Assembly: GCF_028389875.1 (NCBI RefSeq)
Contig: NC_084673.1
Span: forward strand, 16,281,501-16,345,500
DNA length: 64,000 nt
Source of the DNA: Rhea pennata
Lineage: Eukaryota; Chordata; Aves; Rheiformes; Rheidae
Direction of reading: 5' to 3'
Under the pieces are notes generated by a model, which saw only the letters and a program-made list of their open reading frames with translations, was not told the origin of the DNA and did not search any database. Both the position numbers and the translations under genes were made by a program. Below, piece after piece: positions 14,712 through 27,260 of the stretch (positions are counted from its first letter, which is position 1; every line of letters begins with the position of its first letter).

Positions 14712-17700
14712 CATACTCTCAACTTCTATCTCTCAGGCTCCAGTCTTCAGTAACAGCACCCTGACAGCTTCCTCTGTGTCGTCCTTCCTCTCTTCCCTGG
14801 TCCTTCTTCCAGACTAACCCCCAGGCCTGTAATTACATTATTATTTCATCAGAGTAGAAATGAGTCTGCTGTGCAACCAGCCCCTCTGCTTCTGCTATGA
14901 GGACCCTACAGCTCCCTCCAATTCAAGACAACATCAATCATATTTCAGTACAAAAAGCAGTCATTTCCAATATTTGTTTTTGTCATTCTGTCATTCTGTA
15001 CATTTTGAGTATAACACATAATCTATAGGATTTCTCCTATAGATTCAACACTGGCTTCAGAAGAAGTCACAGTAGATCTATATCATACTTAGCAATTATT
15101 AATGATTAAAATCCTATATTAAAATTGGTCTCTTGTCTTACAGCTTAATCAGGAAGCAGATTTTATTTGCCTCCCAAGAAGCACCTTGAATGTTTGTTAA
15201 CAAATTCTTTGACTTAACTTTTCAACAAAACCTCCTTATCCCTCAAAAAATATATAAATAATGTTTATTTTCAATGGTTTTGTATAAGTAACTTCAAATT
15301 AATGATGCGTGTACTGGCATAACATTTAATTGTATCCTGCTTATACACACTCCGGCTCTACTATTTCTATCCCTGATGTTTACCATAAAGTTCTTCTTTC
15401 CAGTTGAATAACTAAACAAATTGCTGTGGTGTACATAACATAGGTAATAAAGAGCTGGCAAACATCACATTCACATTAAGGTAGCCAACTATCTCATAAA
15501 CTTCTGTTTAGCAATGATTGATACACCATTATTAACATGCAGAATGAGATGCTGCAGCAAGTCATTTGGTTCAATTCCACTCATTGCTTATATTCATTGA
15601 GGAAAGATGAAGATCCATAAAGCACAGTCTGTCCATAAATAATCCTACTTACATGAAACTAGAAAGCCTTGATTAATGTAAAGCAAGCCATGTAACTCCA
15701 GAGTGAGCTATCAGCAGAGAAACTTCTATGCTTGTGTTCTTGCACTGGAATGTTTGCAAACAGAATGAAAATCATCCCTGAAACCCCACCTCATCCAAAG
15801 AAGGTGTCATAATTCTCCACCTCCCTGGAGCATTTTTTACAACTGTCCAGTCAGACAGGATGTTGCAATAAGGCCAATAAATAAAATCTAACATAACAAC
15901 AAATGGCTGAACCTAATCAGAAAGTATTGGTAGCTCTTCAACCAATTTAAGCAATTTTGTTTGATTAGCCAATATATCACTTTCCCCCCACTGACAAACA
16001 TGGCCTGCGCATGCTACTAATCTGCACTGGGCAAAACACATCCCTCTCCTTGCAGCAGTGAAGTGAGCTGGAGACAATATTAACAGCATCAGCAATAATT
16101 CAGAGGGGCCAGCCTGCCAGAGGTGAAAGTGGCTGTGCATCCAATCTTCTCGTGGCTCCTAATTCTCCCTGTCACACTATGCCCCATTCTCACTGAGCAC
16201 CAACCACAGTTGATGCAGGATCAGAGGCAAATGACCTGAACTTGCATACTGGATTTTTTATTTTCCAGCCCTTCTGCACCTCATTTCAGTGCTGCTTGTG
16301 TACTTCTGTTACTGCTCTTGGAGCTACATTGTCCCTGCATGATGCTACAGCATCTAAGAATGATCTGTTTGCTCAGCCTCAGGCCCTTAGCTTTGGGAAA
16401 CAGTCAGCTCCATTTGATGTACTAGCTAAACATTGTACTTCTGAAGTCTACATTAAAAAAATTTATGGAAATCCCATTACACTGGGTAGCTCAGAGTACT
16501 GAAATGTATTCAGTGCCAAGTGCTTATACACAGAAGAACAAGCAGATATTGGCCTAATTCTTGGCATGCTGAAAGCTGAGATACTTGCATACATTCTGAG
16601 TGTATGACACTGTGGATTTAGCTAGCGAGGAAAAGCTCAGGAATGAGCTCATGAATTTAGGTCTTTTGCCCAGTCTCAGTCAGAGTCAGATGCTATATTT
16701 CATTCTGCACAAACCAGTCCTTATTTGTTCACCCAGAAACTTGAGGGGAAAGTTTACTACACTGAATATTTCAGTCTATTTGACTAATGCAGATTCACAG
16801 ATCTCAGATGAATGGGACTCCTCTGTATTGGCTGTCTCCTACCAGAATATCCTCTCTGTACTTAATTTGTGGCCTGGACTGCCCAGAATGCTCACTATTC
16901 TCACTATTTTTTTCCTTCAAAATTGTATGTTTTAATGAAAGATACAACACAATAAAGGAGATTTCCAGTAAACTGTGTATCTCATTTTCAATCTCTTCTG
17001 TATCCCAGACAAACAGGAACACCTCAATTTGCTTCTGACTCCAAAATTGGTCAGAACACACACAAACATAAAAAATGTGAGAAAATAGTTGGAAAATGTT
17101 ACATAATCACAACTGGGAGAAGCTCAGAATTATCTTGGGTAAGAGCACATCTTTATGAAGCAGAGAGATAGACCTTGCATTGCTCTTGGGTGTGCAAGGA
17201 ATATAATTGCTACCAGCCCAGTGCTGGAGGGCCTCAGGAGAAAACACAGGAAAACAGAGGAATGCGAGAGAGCTCTGGCATCGGCCATCTTCTTCATATC
17301 TTGTGCCCAAAACTTTAAATATTATGTTGCATCACAGGTAGGTCATTTATTCAAGGCAGCTATGCAGTCTGTAGTTCATAAGGTAAGGCAGTCAGGTTAA
17401 AGACTATGGCAGAGCTAAGTATGCATCCAGACCGCTAGTTCATGTTAAAACTGCAAGATCTAAATTTTTGCTAGAATTTTACCTTTTATTAATGGAGTAC
17501 AACACATCTCATTTTTCCTCATGGAAGTTAGGAAGCAAGAAAAGGCATTCTCACCTCAGCTGTTCATAATCCTTCTTTAGGAGAGGAAAGATTAGAAAGG
17601 GAGAACTAGAAAACAGCAGATCCTTTTACTCTAAGATGTGGAATCAAACTACTGCATCCACAGCTGAGGAACTACTGATGGAGGGGCGCAATCTTACCCT

Positions 17701-19084
17701 CTTTTGTGTGGATCCCTCAGCCAAGTACCTTACTGTTATGCCAGGATGCTTAGCTATAGCTCGCTGTGCTCTTTACAGCTTTCTGCATTTCCATTGCCTA
17801 GAGACAGAACATTCCCTGCTGCCCCCAGAGAACAGAGCCTGTAATTCTCTGTGTATGAGTGGGACAAGGGAGAGCTCCCTTGTCTACTGCACGTTAACAG
17901 AAGACTCAGGCTGGTGCTGGCCCTACACTTGCAGGCTGCCTTATATGCATAAATAGCCAAGCCCTCAGAAGAAGCATATTATTGCTGAGTCTGGAAAGCA
18001 GCTAATTTTAGTCAGTAGTAGAGTTTTTCAAACAGAAATTCTTTGTCAGCACAACCTTTTGTTCCTGAAAGATAACATCTCTTTCACCTGAGAAACAGAG
18101 GTACATAGTTCTGTTTTTCCGGTGACACTAATGAGTTACAGCTCTGGGAATAGTTCTCTCTGAGATCCCTTTAGCTGGCTTTCTCTAAGCTGTCAGCTGC
18201 TGGCTGCACCATAACTCCCTACCACTGAGTAAAATCCTCTGCAGCATCATGTTCTCTTTCCACTATGCTCTGTGCATTTGCTTCCCCTTCCCTCTGATTC
18301 TAACTTTGTTCTCTAAACTTAGAGCAACCAAGGATGAGACCATGAGGTGTTAAAGAGATCCTGAGAGGTACCTCCAGGACTGTGGCACCTGGGGAGGCTT
18401 CAGAAGTCTATGACCAACCAATAGCCCCTATAGTGGAAGAAGGCTCATAGGAGATGGGCAGGGCTGAAATGCCTGCCCGTGAAGCCTAGGGAATAATGTA
18501 GGGTGTGACTGACCACAGCTGTTGCAAAGGAAGCTGAAGGTTTCTCAACACAAAAGGGGCCAGAAGTGGGGGGTTTGTTTTAGATAAGCAGCTACTGACT
18601 ACAACCGACTACATCCCATTGAGTGGATGAACTGGTGGTGTAAATGGAGTTCATCAAAAGAGCATGAATGTCTCCCTGAGTTAGGCAGACTAGTATGGGG
18701 GAGTGTACACACAGATTAGCCAATAGGTTATGAATAACTAACAAAATAATTTTGAAAAGACCAATGGGCTCAAACTGGTTTCAACCCAAATGTTCCTTCC
18801 CAGTGATTAGGGACACCCATCATGTCATGATGGTGAGCATATTACAGAGATCGGGGTTGAGAGTCACATTTATATTGTAATTTAATTGTATACTGCAATT
18901 GCTGTATTTTGCTAACTGCAATTTACACTTGTGTTGTGATTTCAATATAGTCCTCTATTACTCTGCTACATCAAAAATTAAGTGCAACATCAAATATCTT
19001 CAAATAAATAAAAGCTGATATTAAACATTACACCCTCCACATGTTGAATTTCTAAAAGAACAGAACTTGGTCAGAGAGTATTAG

Positions 19085-19420
19085 ACTCTCACAAGGTCCC
19101 ACAAGCCACTCCTGCAGCTGAAGGCCAGAGGAGAGTCTAGGGAGAGTGAACCACCCCTGGGGCTGTGGCACTGAGGGTAGCATCAAGGATCCGGCAAGCC
19201 AGCCCCAAGGCGGAGATGCCCAGGGCAGTGATGGGGGTCCCATATGCCATCCCTGGGGCTGTTGGGGCTCTGACAAGCCAGTCCCTGGGTTGTGGTGATA
19301 GGGGTGGTATCAGGGATTCAGGGACCCACCCCGAGAGCTAAGGCAGCCAGGATGGTGTTGCAATCTGGCAAGCCACCCCCAGGGATGAGGCATTTGAGGC
19401 AGCATCAAGGGTTCATGAAG
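19085..19420. repeat. Degenerate minisatellite, 45-48 bp units
   Basis: About seven diverged units each carry a core like ccaccCCTGGGGctgtgg followed by gggtagcatcaaggatc. On the minus strand the period shows in the open frame 19276-19052 as repeated QPQGW/PPWGW blocks every 15-16 residues. The block is GC-richer than its flanks. No evidence suggests the open frame is a gene. Confidence 0.75.
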
Positions 19421-22400
19421 AGTTTATTCTCTTCCTCCCACATAACCCTCACCTGCCATCACCTCTCTGAATATAGTTACCTTCACCCTCTCTTCTCAAG
19501 CCTTTACTCACACTTTGGTCTTTTACAGCCCTATTAAGATGCAGATCTGCTTTGAAATGTTACTCCACAGGACTAACAGGGCCAAAATACAATCCAAATT
19601 GAGTGCATCACTAAAGTCATTGGATCTGGCTCCACAGACACAGTGAATAGATTCAGTACAAATAAAAGTCATATATTCACCAGAGTTCTCATGCTTTAAA
19701 TATACAGGCTCTAAGCCTTCTGTGTTCATGCAGTGACTCTCTCACACTAAGACTAGCTTCTAATCCCATCTATCTTCCAGCCTCTTCAATGATGTTACCA
19801 CAACCAGTGCAGACAATTAAAGCCATCTATACATAAACATCCATCCAGTCTCCGTATCTAGTATCTACCTCTTCCCCAGCCTCCTCCTCTCTCTGGTCTT
19901 AATCTCTGAGTCATCTTCCATCAGTGAAGGCTGCTTTTTTATGGGTATTGCCTGACAAATTGCCTTCCAAGCCGTTGAGCAAAGCTATACGAAAGTAGCA
20001 AATGAACAAAGTTTTCATGGACTTCCATGCGAGCATTTGGTTCTTTCTTCTTCTGAACAATGTCATAACTCAAACATTTCATTTTTGCAATGCTAAGGGG
20101 TTTGTGGGCCATTCTGAACACGACGTCATGTTCTCATGAGAGGTGTGTCCTTCAGATTGCAAAGGTGAAGACACAGTGTTTTCCAAGATACAGAGAACTA
20201 ACCAGATCAGGTGGAAACAGGAACTGCACAAGCCTCTCAGGGCAGAGAGAGACAAGTGGCTTGTAGGTTCAGTGATGTGCAGCTAAGTAAAAGGACTTTA
20301 TGGGGGCAGTAAGGACATGATTCACTAAGTGAATTTTCCTTGGGGGAAAAAAAAGAAAATAAAAAGAAAAAAGGTCAATACAGATTGATAAAGAGATATA
20401 AAGAGCACTAGAGGCATTCAAACATTAAACATCAGACACTGAAGAACTGGCAAGATTAAAGTTAGCAACTGTGAACAAATGGGAAGAAAAGCAAAGGGGT
20501 AAGATGAATAAAAGATAATGCAAGATGTTCAGACAAATAATAATAAAAAATTCAAGTCCAGAAGACACATGGGTGCTATGAGTAAAGCAGCCTGAAGATA
20601 CAGCAGCTAGGCTAATTTATCGACATAGCAAAATGACATTTTCTAAACAAGCTAAATTAATTATTTGCTTCAGCGCTTCCAAAGGAGAGAAGCAGCTGAC
20701 AGAAAAAGACATGTCATATAATTCTCAATTGACAAGGAAGGAACTAGCAGAGATGAAAGGGTTGGGGCCTATACAGCCCTTCTGTGCTACTTGGCTGCCT
20801 AGGGCAAACCCACAGTTGATGAATAGAGACAACATACCAGTGACATGCCAGAAGCACTTCATGAAGAGTTGTGTCTGATCATTTCCATGAAACTCAGGAT
20901 AGTCTCTAGATCTAATTCTCCTTTACCATACCTTTTGCATCTTCATTTCTGCCCACACAAAGTGGTTATGAAATTCCTCTAAATCAGAATTATGCATTTT
21001 TCTTGGTGGCAGCACAACGTTCTTTGTTCACAGGTGTAAATGCCTAGACAAGGTGCAAAGAAAAAAATGAGGCATGAGGTCAAGCTGCTGATAGTACTGA
21101 AAACAGGTCAGAAACCTTTTTCAAAATCATGTGATATTAACAGTGGGGGATGTGGCCTTCCACACAGGAGCTCTATGAGCTTTGCCTGCCACACTGCCTT
21201 GCTGCAGGGTGAAGTAGCTGCTGATACTGACTAATCTCAGTGTAAAATGGATTTGCAGAAAAAATGCTAGCTCACAGTCAGTTCTTCCACTCAGCATCAA
21301 TGTCAGCTCCAATTTTTCCTTTTGCAACTCAGTTCCTTTACAAAAGAGCTCCACTTAGTGACTGAGGTTACCCATGCATGTATCCTGTCCAATGCATTAT
21401 AATAACTCTTAGTTGCATAAATGCCTGGAGAGTCAGTGACTGCTTCCAAGGTCCTCGCTCCATCCTCCAGCTTCCGACTAAGTCAACAGCAAGACTCGCA
21501 TTGCAGGAAATTGCATCTGCCAGGATATAAACTCATGAGAGCTAAGACTAGGGTAAATAAACTAATTCTGATTAATAGAGAAGGACATATCAACTCTCCA
21601 AAAAGCAGCATGTAAAATTCTTTGGTATGTTTTTCCAGATGCCCAGCTCTACACTAACATTCAAAGCTTCAGACACAAATCAGTAAAACAAGATCTGCAT
21701 ATACTTTTGGCATTACTGTTGCTATGCTTTCCATAAGCATACAAAATCATTTGGATAGTATGATACATGGAGAACATGTGATCTCAAGGTGTTATTTAGA
21801 CAAACCTTACCAAGATATGCTTAACTGAACAGACAGTGAAAACTTGAAGTGGTAACTTATACTTGCAGTGAAGCTCTTGAAAGTTGTAATAATCCAGAAA
21901 TTGTCTGTTCTTCCTGCACAAGTCTGATCAATTCATTTCTCAGCTACACAACTTCTCCCTAAAACAAATAAAACCACACTGGATAGTATTAGAACACCAC
22001 ACTGCATAGTATTATTACATTATACAATGCAAGCAAGCAGTTACATATGGATGAACAAAAGGGAGAATGAAATAATGAACAAACTACTAAATTCTGTAAA
22101 AGTATTTAAGCAAAAGTGTTTGAAATGAGGCTGTTTGAACTCCCTCTTTTCAGATGCCAATGACTTGGAAGATTATGGCAATTGCTTATGATAGACACCT
22201 AATCAATAAAGAAGAGAAAGAGTGACAATGCAGTTTAATTTAATATAAATAGACTAGGAAAATAAATATCTCTCTAACAGATTAATCCTTTCCCATTGTG
22301 TTCCATTCAGCATGTGTGCAAGTCTCTGATGAGATACAAAAAGTGCAAAACTAAGCTAAAATCAGAAGCATGTCTAGAATCACATGAGAAATGCAATAAA

Positions 22401-22442
22401 CACTCAAGTGGATATGCAAGACAAGGAAATAGTTTTCCTCAC

Positions 22443-22479
22443 ATTTTATATAGCATATAAAATATATGCTATATAAAAT
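22443..22479. repeat. Perfect 16-bp inverted repeat (hairpin)
   Basis: Arms attttatatagcatat and atatgctatataaaat pair perfectly across a 5-nt loop (aaaat). This is an AT-rich stem of unknown role. A neighbouring ataatatattattttat extends the AT-rich palindromic character. Confidence 0.9.
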
Positions 22480-22842
22480 AATATATTATTTTATAGCACT
22501 GCAGGCTTCACACAGCTACTAACAATCCTGAATCTGTGATATCCTGGAATGATGCATTTTGAGGCATCTGTATCAAACGGGTAAGAGAAAACAATGTTGT
22601 AGCAATTCCGAGTGACTGGAAACATTGTAAATCAAAGCACTAGGGTTAGCATGTAAATAATTATGCACTCTGGCTTAGTTCAAAGCCTGTCATCTTCATT
22701 GGAAGGACTCCTGATGACTTGATTGGGCTGTGAATCGCTTATTCTTTGAGTACACATACAATTTCAAAATTCCAGCATATCAAACACAAGTAACATTTTC
22801 TGGGCACAATCTCTCTATTAATTATGCTAACATTCTGGTCAG

Positions 22843-22942
22843 GAAAATCTGCAGAAAAATCTGCAGCCATCCCTTTGGGGATAGGAAAAAGGAAACAAAG
22901 TATGTCTTCAATAGCTACAGGTTCCAAAATCCCCAAACCAGA
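22843..22942 (+). other. Exon-like segment, plus strand (unconfirmed), with an SKIP motif
   Basis: The acceptor has a CTAAC branch point 14 nt upstream and the donor is GAA|GTAACA. The frame reads KSAAIPLGIGKRKQSMSSI and then TGSKIPKP, an EB1-binding SxIP-type motif. A second exon-like piece at 23212-23286 (donor CAG|GTAACC) is phase-compatible. No longer chain could be built. Confidence 0.22.
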
Positions 22943-24539
22943 AGTAACAAAAGATATGTATGTCCATGTTACATTTCAGATTTGTATTATATCAAAGGAA
23001 TGTAAAGTTGACTGCAACATGTATCAAGAAGTTATCAGCTGTAACCAGAAAAAGATTACTCTAAGGCAGGCTAAGGAAGTAGAGAGGCCAAATTTCAACT
23101 GCAATATGAACAATGTAAATTATTCCAATATAAAAGGATGGTTCAGGGATGAAGCAAGTGTAAGAAACAGTGGGGCATAATGCAGCAACACTGAAACTTT
23201 CATGATTTTAGAAGGTTTCTGGAAATGAGAAATTCAATCCTTACTCCAGAGAGAAGCTGAGCCATCCTCGTGTCCAGCACATCCAGGTAACCTGAAAGAT
23301 CATCAGCATTTCTCATGCCTCTTCACTACTGCAGAAGATGTAAAAAACAGAGTCCAGGCAAGTGAAGTGACTCTTGTTCCTACAGAATCAGGAGACACTC
23401 TGAAGGGATGTTTGTGCACAGAAACAGCTCTCAGCACAACATCAGCAGGACTCCAGACCAGTCGATAATTTCAGGATGGCAGTATATGAGGGCACGTTGT
23501 GCTGGAGAGGAGAGCTGATCAATGCTTCATTACACCCTGGCACTCAATACTGGATGCTGCAGGTTGCTCATAGCAGCAGGCATTAGAGTTTGGTGCTTTC
23601 TGTCACAACACAAAACTCTTCGTTAAAAACCAAAAGGAAATAGGATCCACTGGTACTCATATATCAGTGCTTCTTGTTCCTGTCCTCTTCTGCCCTGTTG
23701 CTGTTTCAAGTCTGCTAACTATTGCTTTTGGGCAAACCAACTCCCTGAAAACATGTAGCGAGACAAATAAATTCTGGTCCAAGTTGTCCCCTCAAGCTCC
23801 ATCTTTAGAACAAGGCAATGGAAGGAAATGCCATGACTTTCTTCCAATCAGATTGAGATACGAACCCTAGGAAAAAATAAACCTGACCATCTTGATACCT
23901 TACCTTCTTTGTGCTGAAAACACAGCAATTACCCATGACCAAGTTCTGGGTTCATTCTTAAACTCAGAATTTTCATCTCTCTTCTCCAAAGTCCTCCAAG
24001 ACACATGGCTGAGCACCAGACTGAGAAGAGTTCCTGACAATGCAAACTGGAAATGGACACAGGAAAAAACAGTCAAAGCAGCTCTATGGAGATCCGCATA
24101 CATCTCTGAGACTACAACCATCCCAGGAAAACCCTACTTCACCCACAAGCAGAGAGAATGCCAGCTCCCAGATCAGATGATGTACTGATAATTCATTCGT
24201 TTCTTGAACCTCTCTCTCAGATTTTCCCTGGTAGAAACTTCTTGGGCCATATGTTAAATGCTCCCATGCTTCTTTTTGGTAAGTGCCTGGTTCTGATCTG
24301 AAATCTGGATCAAATAGAATATAATTCCATTTTGCCTACTTGACAGCCTTACACCACAGGTAACAAAGATAATGCAGAAAATGCAAACCAGCTGCCTCTC
24401 CCAGAGCCGTGTTAGCTCTGCCGTGTGGACTTACATTAGCAAGGCAGAGAATCATGTGTGTTGGGGGAGGTGCAATTCCCACAAACTGGAGCTTGTTCCC
24501 TGCAGATAGTGCATGGATTCTTTTCACATACAGTCACTT

Positions 24540-24960
24540 CTCTGGCCATCATTGCACTTAGAGGACATTTCCTTCATTCCTTCAATTGTCACTGATGGAA
24601 ATCTAGCAGCAAAGTCTCCTCATTCATCTCAATTATAAACACCAGATTTTGACTGAGCAATTTACATCTGCTTACCACTTTGCCTGCCTTGGTCCTTAGA
24701 GATGCTAAAGTTTAATTTCTACTAGCATGCAAATGTCATCACCTCGCCTAAATACACGCTTCCATGTGTGTTTTGATTCATTTGTCAGTGGCCAGACTGC
24801 AAAGAGATCTCACTGCTATTTTTGGCCCCATCACTTATACAGCCACTTGTCAGCTTCCCAAGCGTTCCACGCTGCAACACTTGTGTGCTTATTAGCACCC
24901 ATATAATCCAGAAGGAAATGGGCACCCACTCGAAATGGCAGCTCCCAGTCAGATTGGTAA
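24540..24960. promoter_or_regulatory. Candidate conserved non-coding element
   Basis: A moderately GC-balanced stretch carries an octamer (ATGCAAAT 24727-24734), a CArG/MEF2-like CTATTTTTGG (24816-24825), TAATTT cores and E-box-like CACTTG. It has no open frame or repeat character. Its texture resembles vertebrate conserved non-coding elements near homeobox genes. Confidence 0.25.
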
Positions 24961-25420
24961 GAGAGCAAAATGAGAAATATTTAGCTAGGGACTAGATAGT
25001 TCACCAAGGGCACCATCACACAAGCACTAGTTTGTAGAACACTACCCAACCATGCAGAGCAGTCAAACCAGGGTTCAAAGAGAGGCCTTGCACAGAAAAA
25101 GGCCACCTTGTCCAGCACCCTGACTTCTCACTTCATACAAGGTCGGTTTCCTTGAGCAGGTGCTGAAACACAGCTGTAGTGTCAAACTACTCTATTTTCA
25201 TTATTCCTGTCTTCCCATTCCTTCCTGCCTGTCAGATCTACTTCACTGCCATTAAAGAGAGGAAATGTGTGTATATCACAACACTACCTAAATTCGTGCT
25301 GTAAACATAACCCAGGGCTTGCAACGGCAAACGGTCTGGACCATGGCAGGGAAGAACATATGATTCCTAATTCCTAGGCACTGAATTACTCCTTTCAGCT
25401 CTCAGCCTAGATTTTCCTAC

Positions 25421-25604
25421 CTGAAAGGGAAGATACTCTGCCATACACCCGAGGGAGCCTGCAAGATTCAATGTCCAACAAGATAAAAGGTAGATCCCAC
25501 CACAGTGCTCTTTCATACGCGTGCAGCGCACATGTGCCAACAGATTGCTTTTTGCAGCTGCCTTATAGACAGCCAACTCCATGCCAACAGCAGCAAGTTG
25601 CAAG
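25421..25604 (-). other. Exon-like segment, minus strand (unconfirmed)
   Basis: A good acceptor (TCTTAATTTTGTTAG) and donor (CAG|GTAGGA) bracket a 184-nt open frame reading LQLAAVGMELAVYKAAAKSN onward. No phase-compatible neighbour exon was found, so it may be chance or part of a non-coding transcript. Confidence 0.25.
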
Positions 25605-27089
25605 CTAACAAAATTAAGACACAGCACTATATTCCATCCCACTGCAGCATGGCCATAGCCAAGGGTTCTGAACAGAGTTTCTTAGGCTAAAGTGTCCAAA
25701 TTTCTAATGATAGAAGGAAAACAACTCTGCAAACTAAAACAGAGGCTGACAAACTTTCTGTGGGCCCCAAGGTGTTCCAGGCAATCAGTTCATTAATTTG
25801 CATTAATTTAACACTGTCAGGGAACAGTAACTCTTTTGTGCTCTAAGGATCCCTGCTGATTTGGCTACAGGACTGAGAGAAAAGGATATCTTATATGGAC
25901 AAGTTCAGCTACACAGATATTTAGGAGAGGCTTCTCTCCATGGGATGTAGGCAGTTGTTCAGTGGAACAAACACGGAGTAAAGAGAACATTTTGTTCTAA
26001 CGGTCAGGGAGGAGGCACCAGCTCAAAACCTCAGGTTTCTTTCTGGTACAGTTAGCGCTCTGATTCACAAGCACTGTCAGGCTCATCCTCAGTGGCTGAA
26101 GAGGTCGGGTACAAACTAGCATGAGATGTTACAACTGCAGCTGCTGCAGCCAGCTCTAACACAGAGTGCAAACTGGAGCCCTCGGCCACTGCAGCTCCCC
26201 CTGTACCTTGTTCACAGGCTGAAACCAGTGTTGGGTTTACGTTACAATACAGAGCTGTGAACTGTGAGGACTCAGGAACTGAACCACTGCCTGGTCTGCT
26301 AGAGGTGATTCAGTCTCTGCAGAAGAGCAAGAGGTGGCTGTATGTATCATCTCATACCACCCAGCACACCCGGACTCCTCAGCAGTCTAAATTCCTGCTG
26401 CAAGTCAAAAGGATACTAAGACCTTGACCGCTCAGACATCTTTGAAAATAAGACAGCGTCCCAAAAATGCACCAGCATTTTTAAAAATGGATTTGATATC
26501 CGTGCAAAACCCCTTGTGCTATCTGCAACCAGACTCTGGCATTCAGAAGTGATTTTCTGTCCTTTGTGTCTGTTTGGCTGGATGCCCAACAGATTTACTC
26601 TCAGTCTGAGACGTTACCTCTATAAGAGCTATTCATATGCTCCTGTTAAATTCTATGCAGGTTTTACACCTGCATCTACTAGGCCAATGCTTTTTGCCTT
26701 ATTCTTGCTTGGCTTTTCTATAGAGACCACACATAACATATTGTTCATTCAGATGACAGACTCAGTAACAAGTTGCTTAGCTAGGGAAAGAAAAAAAAGG
26801 TTCCCTTCTTGTCCTGTTTCTTCTTGCTTTTTCTTGGTTACTACCAGTACTTTATGTCTGAAACAAGCTAATTTCAGCAGCTTTCCTGAGATGCTGCAGA
26901 ACAAAGTTTTTGAAGATGACTGAGGCTCCTGCAATCACAGAGAGCAGGTGGCATTGCAGCAGGTATCTGCTTACTTAACTGATGATTGCTTTAAAGCTGC
27001 CAAAATACAAATTTACGTGTGGAGCACCAAAATCTTTGGAGAGATGCAGGCTCTAAAACGAGAAGGCAGCTCTCAGGAGCCTGTAGGTG

Positions 27090-27260
27090 ACGGGACCCAG
27101 GGGCGGCACCCCAGGAGGAGCGAGGGCGGCACACGAGGTCCCGCCGCCGCCGAGCCCGGGCCGGCAGCACGGAGCGCGGCCGGCGGGCGACACCCGGTGG
27201 CCGGCGCGGCAAGGCCCTGCCAGCCCGGCCGCGGCGCTTCCGCCGCTAACGCTCAGGAAA
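27090..27260. promoter_or_regulatory. Small isolated CpG-rich patch
   Basis: About 170 bp of very CpG-dense sequence lies in otherwise AT-rich DNA, 13 kb upstream of the homeobox gene. No convincing coding exon borders it. It could be a promoter of an unrecognised or non-coding transcript, or an orphan CpG island. Confidence 0.45.

Noticed and set aside
24435..24499. Minus-strand exon-like 65-nt segment with a strong GTAAGT donor
   Set aside because: Its phase does not fit the 25421-25604 segment and no other partner was found; short open segments with good sites occur by chance.
26516..26923. 135-codon plus-strand frame
   Set aside because: Random-looking composition in AT-rich DNA, with no supporting signal.
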